Source: a bacterium
GTDB lineage: Bacteria > BMS3Abin14
Direction of reading: 5' to 3'
DNA length: 41,048 nucleotides
NCBI GenBank assembly: GCA_029210545.1
Contig: JARGFV010000009.1
Span: 1 to 41,048, forward strand
This document shows positions 22,010-29,436 of the stretch, piece after piece (position 1 is the first letter of the stretch; every line of letters begins with the position of its first letter). The notes beneath the pieces are model-generated. The model ran no database searches and had not been told where the DNA came from. It saw nothing but the letters and a program-made list of their open reading frames with translations. The position numbers and the translations under genes are program-made.

Positions 22010-22274
22010 GGCTACGGCGGAAAAGCAAGCCACAAAGAAGAACTTTCCTCACCTGAACTGATGTCGCTTTGAACACCTGAGAGAAAGTTGGCTTTCGCAC
22101 AGGGGTTCAAAGCAACATCGACCGATCCCGGAGAGATCCTTTTCCCCTCGGGAAAAGTCAGGTGAGGTGCTGTTCCCTCTGTGTGCTCTGTGAGCTCTGT
22201 GGTGAATCCGCTCTTGCCGCCTTTACAGGAACCGTGCCTTACTTTTGAATCTTGAATCCTGGATTATGACCGTT
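22010..22274. other. Spacer with nested inverted repeats
   Basis: ATGTCGCTTTGAAC (22061-22074) pairs with GTTCAAAGCAACAT (22105-22118) with one mismatch. Outside it, CCTCACCTGA (22047-22056) pairs with TCAGGTGAGG (22158-22167). Next come three CTCTGTG units of period 9 (22168-22200) and TTGAATC heptamers (22238-22258). I see no gene. Confidence 0.55.
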
Positions 22275-23846
22275 CTACCTCCCGTACACCCGGTAATCGA
22301 TATCGGGAAAGATGTTGTCCGCCTCCTCCATCTTCCGCACCTTCTCCTCGTCCCACCCTTCGTCCAGGATCGAATCGAGCTGGTTGAAACGGTCGATGTG
22401 GAGCTTGAACCTCCGTTCGGCATACTCCACGCTCGTCCCCATTGTCATGATGAAGGGCCAATCGCTGGACTGCGCGAGGAGCAGCTCACGGGCCATCTGG
22501 TTCAGGATCCTTTCCCGCAGCGGGTCGGGGGCGGTGTAGCGTCGGGCCCGTTCGGACATGCGGATACCGGCGTTGTGGAGGTATCTCCAGACCCAGTCGT
22601 TGCTGCCGTTGAGCCAGACCTCGTAGTACCCCTTGTTCCCCCAGCTCGAGGCGCACGGCGTCGCCACCTGGTGGGTGGGGTTCTCCTCCAGGTACCGCGC
22701 CAGGGAGACCGGCTCCATGGTCGAAGGAGCCATGTGCCTGAACACATGTTCGATAAAATCCGGTCCCTCGAACCACCAGTGGCCGTACAGTTCGGCGTCG
22801 TAGGGTGAAAGGATGAAGGGAGGCTTGCCCATAAGGCCCCGCAGGTGCTCGGCCTGTCTCTCCCTGTTAAAAACGAAGTTGGCGGCGTGCTCACGTGCCC
22901 GGCCCAGGGCGGCCTCGGGATCGTAAAGCTCCTTGTGGTCCGTGTCCCCCGTGATGCGGTAGTACTTGATGCCGGTGAAGGTCCTCAGGCCGTCCGGGCT
23001 GACGTAGGGCCCCACGTGGTCCATGTCGAGGTCGAACCCCACGTCCCGGTAGAAGTCCCGATAGACGAAATCTCCGGGGTACCCCTCCCGGGAGCTCCAG
23101 ACCTGTTTGCTCGATTCATGGTCGCGGCCGAAGACGGCGACGCCGTTGGGGGTGAAGATGGGGGCGAAAACCCCGAAAAGGCTGCGGGGACGGGAAAAGA
23201 GGAGCCCATGGCTGTCCAGGAAGAAAAAGCCGAGCCCGTGCCGTTTCAGCACATCTTCGAGCCCGGGGTAGTAGGCGCACTCCGGCAGCATGATCCCGGC
23301 AGGGTCCCTGCCCAGGAGCCGCCGATGGGTCCGGACCGCCACCTCGATCTGTGCCTCCACCGAGGGCGGGTGGTAGGCCAGCAGGGGCAGGAACCCGTGG
23401 GTGGCACCGCAGGTGACGATCTCCAGCGCGCCCCTGTCCGCGAGTTCCCGGAAGCCTCTCAGGACATCCGAGCCCAGGGTGTCCTCGAAGAACCGGCGCT
23501 TGACCGTGAGCCGGTCGAGGTAGTACCTCGCCAGCCGATTGATATCGCCATGTCCTTCAGTACGCCGGATCTCCTTTTCCGCCAGTTCGGCTGTCCGATC
23601 CAGGTACCGGGCGAAGCGGTGGATGAGCATGGGGTCAGCCAGCATCGAGGCCAGTGTGGGGGTGAGGCTCATGGTGAGTTGGAAATCAACGCCGTCGTCG
23701 GACAGGCGGTAAAACCGCCGGAGGAGGGGCAGGTAGCACTCCGCCAGGGCCTCGAACAGCCAGTGCTCCTCGAGGAAATATTCGTACTCGGGATGACGGA
23801 CGAAGGGAAGGTGGGCGTGAAGGAAAAGACCCCAGTAGCCGGTCAT
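22275..23846 (-). CDS. GH57 1,4-alpha-glucan branching enzyme
   Basis: Introduces alpha-1,6 branches into glycogen-type glucans. The 523-residue protein is of the GH57/DUF1957 branching type: MTGYWGLFLHAHLPFVRHPE at the N-terminus, nucleophile Glu189 in MLPECAYYPG and acid/base Asp350 in LSPYDAELYGHWWFEGP, followed by the helical C-terminal domain with WGNKGYYEVWLNGSNDW. The ATG at 23846 overlaps the stop of the DUF4912 gene (TGATG); an 11-residue extension exists but does not fit the family. It is the last gene of the alpha-glucan operon. Confidence 0.93.
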   Translation of the reverse strand: MTGYWGLFLHAHLPFVRHPEYEYFLEEHWLFEALAECYLPLLRRFYRLSDDGVDFQLTMSLTPTLASMLADPMLIHRFARYLDRTAELAEKEIRRTEGHGDINRLARYYLDRLTVKRRFFEDTLGSDVLRGFRELADRGALEIVTCGATHGFLPLLAYHPPSVEAQIEVAVRTHRRLLGRDPAGIMLPECAYYPGLEDVLKRHGLGFFFLDSHGLLFSRPRSLFGVFAPIFTPNGVAVFGRDHESSKQVWSSREGYPGDFVYRDFYRDVGFDLDMDHVGPYVSPDGLRTFTGIKYYRITGDTDHKELYDPEAALGRAREHAANFVFNRERQAEHLRGLMGKPPFILSPYDAELYGHWWFEGPDFIEHVFRHMAPSTMEPVSLARYLEENPTHQVATPCASSWGNKGYYEVWLNGSNDWVWRYLHNAGIRMSERARRYTAPDPLRERILNQMARELLLAQSSDWPFIMTMGTSVEYAERRFKLHIDRFNQLDSILDEGWDEEKVRKMEEADNIFPDIDYRVYGR

Positions 23847-24538
23847 CAACGCCGCCCCTTTTCCGTTCCCGTGGGCCACGAGCTTACGGGTACACCCGGG
23901 CGCCTCTCACCATAGGGGCCGGCCAGGCCTTCGAAGGGCCACAAACCGCCGCCCCCCGAGAGGCGGAAAATCTCCTCGAAGTCACGGCGGCGGGTCATCC
24001 AGAGGGTGTCCACCTCATCGGAGGGACCGTCACAGGGAAGATGTATCCGGTTGGACCTGAGAAGCTCCGTAAAACCGCCCTCCCCTTCCACGCCGAGAGA
24101 TCCTTCGATCTCCAGCCCCGCACGCTCCAGGTTAACGTATGCCGACCCGATCGGCCCCCATGCCCGGTGCAGGTAGAGCACCTCTCCACCCGGCATCGAC
24201 CGCACCTTCAGAACGAGTTCCCCGGGGACCCCGCCGCGGCCCAGTTCCCAGTAAGCGAAGGCGGTCCTGGGGCCCTGGGGCATGAAACAGAGCCTGTCCT
24301 CGCCCAGATGGCCCGGCAGATCGGGCGTGTCGGGACGCGCGGGCGGAGGAGGCCCGGGATCCTGGACATGGACCGGGCTCCCCGGAAAGTCGGTCACGGG
24401 AGGTTCCACGGCCCGGCCAAGCTCCTCGAGGGCCTCGATCAGCTGTGATTTGTTCATCCGGCCGCAGCCGGCGATCCCGGCCTGCCTGGCCAGGGCCAGC
24501 AGCTCGTCCTTTTTCATCTTCGCGTAGGTCGACACCAT
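23846..24538 (-). CDS. DUF4912 protein with Rho_N/SAP-like N-terminus
   Basis: About 230 residues. The N-terminus (about 5-45, MKKDELLALARQAGIAGCGRMNKSQLIEALEE without the break) has the two-helix pattern of the Rho N-terminal/SAP-like domain. A Pro-rich linker follows, then a DUF4912 domain (about 80-200; CFMPQGPRTAFAYWEL, LYLHRAWGPIGSAYVNLE). DUF4912 is of unknown function but often lies beside GH57 genes, as here between glgA and the branching enzyme. It overlaps both. A role in organising or regulating the polysaccharide machinery is only a guess. ATG at 24538; a GTG one codon upstream is possible. Confidence 0.82.
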   Translation of the reverse strand: MVSTYAKMKKDELLALARQAGIAGCGRMNKSQLIEALEELGRAVEPPVTDFPGSPVHVQDPGPPPPARPDTPDLPGHLGEDRLCFMPQGPRTAFAYWELGRGGVPGELVLKVRSMPGGEVLYLHRAWGPIGSAYVNLERAGLEIEGSLGVEGEGGFTELLRSNRIHLPCDGPSDEVDTLWMTRRRDFEEIFRLSGGGGLWPFEGLAGPYGERRPGVPVSSWPTGTEKGRR

Positions 24539-26070
24539 CACTCACCTTCCTTCAGTTCAAGCGATTTCCTGTAAAGGTCCTCGTAACGGCCGGCTGAGCG
24601 TTTCCAGGAATGGTCTTCGGCCATGATCCTGGTCACGAGGCCGGGCATCCTGCCTGACCGAAACAGCTCCGCGGCCCTCGAAACGGCTTCCATGAGATCC
24701 TCCCCGGCGGCTCGCCGGAAAAGGATCCCGTTTCCCCTTTTATCCTTATCCACATCCCTCACAGTGTCCCCAAGCCCACCCGTGGCCCTGACGACAGGCA
24801 GGGAACCGTACCTCATGGCGATCATCTGCCCGAGGCCGCAAGGCTCGAACCGGGACGGCATGAGGAAAAAGTCCGAGCCCGCGTAGATCCGCCTGGCCAG
24901 TCTCTCGTTGAAACCGATGCTGACCGACACCCGGCCCGGATACGGCTGCGCCGCGGCCATGAGGGACTTTTCCAGGATCGGCTCCCCGCTCCCCAGGACA
25001 ACGACCTGGCTGCCGTCCTCAACCATCTTCGGGACGATCCCGGCCAGCAGATCGGCCCCCTTCTGGTCCGTCAGGCGTCCCACGAAGGCAAACAGGGGCG
25101 CGCCCTCATCGGGGTTGAGACCGAGCTGTTTTCTCAAAACGTCCCTGTTGACCCGACGGCCGGAACTGTCGTCCACCGAGAAGGCAGCCTCTATGCAGCT
25201 GTCGGCGGAAGGGTCCCACTCTTCGTAATCGATACCGTTGAGCACGCCATGCACCCTGTCGGCCCGCCTGGCGAGGACACCCTCCAGGCCGCAGCCGTAC
25301 TCGGCTGTCGTGATCTCCGCCGCGTAGGCAGGGGAAACCGTGGTGATGAGGTCCGACACCTCGATGCCGGCCTTGAGAAAGTTGAGATCCCCCCTGTGTT
25401 CCATGATACCGCGGATGAAAAGGTCCTGCGGAAGATTCAGGGATGGGAGGACCTCGGCCCCGAAAACCCCCTGGTAGGCCATGTTGTGTATGGTCAGGAT
25501 CGACACCGTGCGCGCCCACCGCCCGGCATCCGCTCCCGGCCCGGCGTAAAGGGGGGCCAGGGCGCCGTGCCAGTCGTGTACGTGCAGGATGTCCGGAAAA
25601 AAATTCAAGGCCCCGGCTGCCTCGACCGCTCCCCTGCAGAGAAAGGAAAACCGTTCGGCGCTGTCGGGGTACTCGCCTCCTGCCGGGCCGTAAACCCCTT
25701 CCCGGTCGAAATAACCGGGCTCGTCGAGGAACCAGTACAACGTCCCCATCAGATCCGATCTAAACAGACGTGCGTGCCGCGGCTTCCCGGCATGGGTCAT
25801 ATCCATGGTTACACCGGTGTCCATGAGTTCGTGGCCGCGCCGGCGCACTTCACGGTAACAGGGGAGGACCACCCGGACGTCCATGCCCAGCTCGGCCAGG
25901 CGGGGCGGCAAGGTCCCGGCCACGTCCCCCAGCCCGCCGACCTTGGCGAAAGGGGCCGCCTCGGCGGTGACCATGAGCACCTTCAGCCGGGGCTCAGACA
26001 CAGTCTTCGCCCTGGTCCTGGACCTTGCCGCTGTTGGCGCCTTCTTCGGTTCTGTCTTCGTCCGGATCAA
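24538..26070 (-). CDS. glgA: Glycogen synthase (GT5)
   Basis: Extends alpha-1,4-glucan chains from a nucleotide-glucose donor, usually ADP-glucose in bacteria. The 510-residue protein has the GT5 signature AAPFAKVGGLGDVAG with KVGGL at 43-47, HVHDWHGAL, HNMAYQGVF, FVGRLTDQKG and SRFEPCGLGQM. The N-terminus carries about 27 extra Lys/Thr/Arg-rich residues before the fold begins. TTG start with GGAG upstream. It follows galT but is separated from it by the five-hairpin element, which starts only 22 nt upstream of the start codon. It overlaps the DUF4912 gene. Confidence 0.95.
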   Translation of the reverse strand: MIRTKTEPKKAPTAARSRTRAKTVSEPRLKVLMVTAEAAPFAKVGGLGDVAGTLPPRLAELGMDVRVVLPCYREVRRRGHELMDTGVTMDMTHAGKPRHARLFRSDLMGTLYWFLDEPGYFDREGVYGPAGGEYPDSAERFSFLCRGAVEAAGALNFFPDILHVHDWHGALAPLYAGPGADAGRWARTVSILTIHNMAYQGVFGAEVLPSLNLPQDLFIRGIMEHRGDLNFLKAGIEVSDLITTVSPAYAAEITTAEYGCGLEGVLARRADRVHGVLNGIDYEEWDPSADSCIEAAFSVDDSSGRRVNRDVLRKQLGLNPDEGAPLFAFVGRLTDQKGADLLAGIVPKMVEDGSQVVVLGSGEPILEKSLMAAAQPYPGRVSVSIGFNERLARRIYAGSDFFLMPSRFEPCGLGQMIAMRYGSLPVVRATGGLGDTVRDVDKDKRGNGILFRRAAGEDLMEAVSRAAELFRSGRMPGLVTRIMAEDHSWKRSAGRYEDLYRKSLELKEGE

Positions 26071-26091
26071 AATTTAATCTCCGCGCTGTTT

Positions 26092-26250
26092 TTGATAGGG
26101 TCGCAAAAAGTCCAATCCGGGACTTTTCGCTCCACGGAAAGGGAAAAGCGTCGTTTTCCCTTTCCTCACAAATCAATGACTTACAGTGCAAGTCATTGAT
26201 TCGGGCGCCCCGCGCGGGGCGCGTTGATGGACTTTTTGCGAGTCCATCAA
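26092..26250. repeat. Five-hairpin element, complete copy (159 bp)
   Basis: Bounded by imperfect 23-bp terminal inverted repeats: the outer TTGAT matches, then three mismatches, then TCGCAAAAAGTCCA is perfect against the other end. Inside are five hairpins in a row: AAAAGTCC/GGACTTTT; a 12-bp GGAAAGGGAAAA/TTTTCCCTTTCC; CAATGACTT/AAGTCATTG; an 18-nt GC palindrome; and TGATGGACT/AGTCCATCA, which uses the right terminus. No frame for a transposase and no clear target duplication. It begins 3 nt past the galT stop and ends close to glgA. Confidence 0.9.
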
Positions 26251-26252
26251 TT

Positions 26253-27290
26253 TTATATCTCCGCCTCCCTGAGGAACCTCGCGGCGTCCTCGGGAGAGGT
26301 GGGGTTGATCTGGAACCCCGTGCCCCACTCGAACCCCGCGATCATCGTCATCCTCGGAACGAGCTCCAGGTACCAGTGGTAGTCGCTGCTGATGCTGGTC
26401 CAGTATTCCGGTTTCCCGGCGCGATAGGCCTCCGGCGGCGACGTGTGAAGGATGAAGTTGTAGGGCGGATCGTTGAGGACCCTGCTCAGCCTTGCCAGCA
26501 GTTCCTTGACCACCGACGCGAAATGCTGGAGGTGGTCCTCGTCAATGGTCGAGAAATCATGGTTGTGGCGCTTGGGGGCTATCCTCAGCTCGAAGGGGAA
26601 GCTCGAGGCAAAGGGGGTGAAGGCGACGAACAGCTCCTCGTTGATGACGATCCGATCCCCGTCTTCGAGCTCCTGGTGGATGATGTCGCACATCATGCAC
26701 CGCTCCTTGCGCTGGTAGTAATCCCTCGCGCTGGCGAGTTCCACGGCCACGAGGCTGGGCGTAACAGGGATGGCGATGATCTGGGAATGGCTGTGGCAGA
26801 GGCTGGCGCCGGCCTCCGATCCGTAGTTCTTGAAGATCAGGACGTAGCGGAAGCGGCTGTCGCGTCTCAGGTCGGACAGCCTGTCACGGTAAACGGAAAA
26901 AACGTCCCGCAGGTGGGCAATGGAAAAGTCCACCATCTGTTCATCATCGTTGGGCGTTTCCACGATGACCTCGTGGGCGCCGAATCCGGACACGACGTCG
27001 TAGATCCCCTTTCCGTAACGCTCCTGCGAGCTTTCGATGGTCAGGGCCGGGAACTTGTTGGGTATGACCCGGACCCTCCACCCTTCGGAGTTGGGAGCTG
27101 TGCCCTGGTCCCTTATGGCCATGATCTCGGGGGGCGTACGGTCCTCGTTCCCGGGGCAGAAGGGACATACGCCCTTGGGCGCGGGCTTGCCGGGCTTCTC
27201 ATGCCTGTGGATATGTGTAGGTCTCATCCCCCGCTCCGTGGCGATGATGACCCAGGTTTTCCGGATGGGATCGTATCTCAGTTCCGACAT
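26253..27290 (-). CDS. galT: Galactose-1-phosphate uridylyltransferase family protein
   Basis: A 345-residue HIT-superfamily nucleotidyltransferase: zinc-site CPFCPG (Cys42, Cys45), PNKFPAL, FKNYGSEAGASLCHSHSQ with catalytic His168 in HSHSQ, and a C-terminal half with CMMCDII and the APKRHNHDF segment. GalT exchanges UMP between UDP-glucose and galactose-1-phosphate. In an alpha-glucan operon without glgC, a related role such as nucleotide-sugar phosphorolysis is possible but unproven. ATG with GAGGAG upstream. The five-hairpin element follows its stop codon at once. Confidence 0.9.
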   Translation of the reverse strand: MSELRYDPIRKTWVIIATERGMRPTHIHRHEKPGKPAPKGVCPFCPGNEDRTPPEIMAIRDQGTAPNSEGWRVRVIPNKFPALTIESSQERYGKGIYDVVSGFGAHEVIVETPNDDEQMVDFSIAHLRDVFSVYRDRLSDLRRDSRFRYVLIFKNYGSEAGASLCHSHSQIIAIPVTPSLVAVELASARDYYQRKERCMMCDIIHQELEDGDRIVINEELFVAFTPFASSFPFELRIAPKRHNHDFSTIDEDHLQHFASVVKELLARLSRVLNDPPYNFILHTSPPEAYRAGKPEYWTSISSDYHWYLELVPRMTMIAGFEWGTGFQINPTSPEDAARFLREAEI

Positions 27291-27342
27291 GCGTGCTCCT
27301 CTCGGATCGTTTGCTCTCAGGCGGCGGTTCCCGTCCTCCGCC

Positions 27343-29436
27343 TCAGAACCTGAGGGACAGGGTCAGGGATACCTGTTTCCCCTTGGAAAAATCCAGTTTC
27401 CGGCCCATGGCAAAGCTGCTGGCCTGGTATGTGACGTCGAAACCCTGTTCGGACTGGGAGACGGTCTGGACCGGGTAACTCCACACCTCGCAGGGCTCGG
27501 TACTGCTGATGATCACCGGCGCCGCCAGGACCGGGTCCCGGACCGTCAGCGTGGTCCCGGTGCCCGCTTCCAGCGGTTCGGCCAGGGAGAAGGACCGGCC
27601 GTCGAGCTGCGCGGCACACCGGACCCCTGTGGGAAAGTGCAGGTTGATCTCGCTGCAAAAAAGCGCCGTGACGGGTCCCCCCTCCACGGAAGTGAGGGTG
27701 TACCGGACGGTGAAAAGGCGCTTGTCAAGGGACATGTGCTTTTCTATGCCGATGTCAACGGATGGGCCTTCAGCGGCCTGGAGCCGGCCCTGGATGGAAG
27801 CGGTGACAGCCGACCGTGACAGCTCCATGCGCCAGGATCTGGCCGCGAACTCTCCCAGGGTCTGGAAGCTCCCCTCGTACATCTGGCTGACGCCGGTTTC
27901 CGGCGGCAGGAAATGGTCTACGAAAGCGTACCTCGGGTAACGGTCATAAAGCAGGAGGCGCCGGGTTTCCACGTCCATGGCCCGGGCCGAATCGTGGATC
28001 GTGGCGATATCGGCAGGTTTTTGCCCGTCCGGCTTCCCGGGCTGCCCGGCTGCCCTGTGATATTGCTCGGGACGCCTCGCCAGTGTGCTGAGCAGGTCGA
28101 AGAGGCTGTCCTTGTCTGAAAGCTCGTAAAGGTGCGCTCCGAGGCCGGTGACCACGGCGACCGCGTCGGCGCTTCTGAGCTCCGCCTCGGGATGACCGTC
28201 GGCATTGATGTCCTCGAGGACCGGACCAGGCACTCCCGAACTTTCGTCCAGGATCCTTTCAGCCTCGTTGAGGGCTCTTTTGACCCCGTTGCGCAGGACC
28301 GGCAGGTAAAGACCCCCGAAGATACCGTGCCAGTAGGGGTCGTTGCACTGTCCCATGTAAAGGGCCCTGCGTACCCCGGGATCCTTGACCGAGGCGACCC
28401 GGCGGCTGATCCGGATCATCTTCTTGTGCATGTTGTTGCTCTCGGGGTACCTGACCAGGAAGTCCGGCCACAGCCCTCCCCTGACGAACCTCCGGGCGTC
28501 ATCGGCTCTGCCGAGCCCCCCGAGGATCCCCCGTATCTCGTGAAAGGTCACGGCCTCGTCGGGGGGGAGGGTCCACTCCCCCATCTCGATGTAACTGCCG
28601 GGCGGAAGGTACACACGCCCCAGGGGGACCGAGGACTCGAAGTGTTCCCTGCAGGTGGCGGTCGCGATGTCGCCGCTTTCAAGGATGGCGGCGAGAAAGT
28701 TCCTCAACCACCCTTTGCCGTAGACCCAATCCCATGTTTCGGGCCACATTCCGAACTTTTCGCCGTCGTCGAAGATGATGGCGGTCCTTCCGGCCCCCCT
28801 CGCGGCCTCCCTCACGGTATCGACGGCCTCGTTGACGGGGCTGAAGGGAGTCTTGTAACGCAGCTTCTGACTGATGGGATAAAGGGACATGGTCTCACCG
28901 CGGGTGTCGGTGATGAAACGCCCCGTCAGGTCAGTCCCGCCCTGCCCGGAGGATGTCATGTGGTTGTCGTCGACGATCGTGTAACTCACCCCCGCCTCCC
29001 TGAGGAGGGGGATGAGGCTCGGCTCCCAGATCCTCTCGGTGAGCCACAACCCTTCCGGTCTTGTCCCCGACAGGTCCTCGATGAAGTCGGAGAGCAGGCT
29101 GATCTGGCCGAGGGCGTCCCGGGGCGGGATCACCGCCAGGATCGGTTCGAAGAACCCGGCGGTGAGCATCTCCATCTGCCCGCGCCCCGCCAGGCCGCGG
29201 ATATTGGAGAAGATCCCCTTTTCCTCCCGCTCGATCCACTCCAGGAGATACCCGCTCATATGGAGGCTGAAGCGAAAACCCGGGAACCGGGCCATCTCCT
29301 CGAGGAGCGGCCCGTAACACACCTTGCATCCGTGCCTCAAAACGGAGTCGAAGTTTCCCACCGGCTGATGGCAGTGAAACCCCATGAGGAGAGTCGAAAC
29401 CCCGTTGGCTGTCAACTCAGACGATCCAGTACTCAA
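27343..29436 (-). CDS. GH57 4-alpha-glucanotransferase / alpha-amylase-type enzyme
   Basis: A 697-residue GH57 enzyme of the DUF1925-DUF1926 architecture seen in Thermococcus 4-alpha-glucanotransferase. Catalytic (beta/alpha)7 barrel about 15-330 with nucleophile Glu134 (WLTERIWEP) and acid/base Asp223/224 (IFDDGEKFGMW), helical region to about 420, then a beta-sandwich C-terminal half. It would transfer maltooligosaccharides between glucan chains. TTG start with AGGA upstream, overlapping the previous gene by 20 nt. An insert around residues 480-500 is low complexity. Confidence 0.9.
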   Translation of the reverse strand: MSTGSSELTANGVSTLLMGFHCHQPVGNFDSVLRHGCKVCYGPLLEEMARFPGFRFSLHMSGYLLEWIEREEKGIFSNIRGLAGRGQMEMLTAGFFEPILAVIPPRDALGQISLLSDFIEDLSGTRPEGLWLTERIWEPSLIPLLREAGVSYTIVDDNHMTSSGQGGTDLTGRFITDTRGETMSLYPISQKLRYKTPFSPVNEAVDTVREAARGAGRTAIIFDDGEKFGMWPETWDWVYGKGWLRNFLAAILESGDIATATCREHFESSVPLGRVYLPPGSYIEMGEWTLPPDEAVTFHEIRGILGGLGRADDARRFVRGGLWPDFLVRYPESNNMHKKMIRISRRVASVKDPGVRRALYMGQCNDPYWHGIFGGLYLPVLRNGVKRALNEAERILDESSGVPGPVLEDINADGHPEAELRSADAVAVVTGLGAHLYELSDKDSLFDLLSTLARRPEQYHRAAGQPGKPDGQKPADIATIHDSARAMDVETRRLLLYDRYPRYAFVDHFLPPETGVSQMYEGSFQTLGEFAARSWRMELSRSAVTASIQGRLQAAEGPSVDIGIEKHMSLDKRLFTVRYTLTSVEGGPVTALFCSEINLHFPTGVRCAAQLDGRSFSLAEPLEAGTGTTLTVRDPVLAAPVIISSTEPCEVWSYPVQTVSQSEQGFDVTYQASSFAMGRKLDFSKGKQVSLTLSLRF

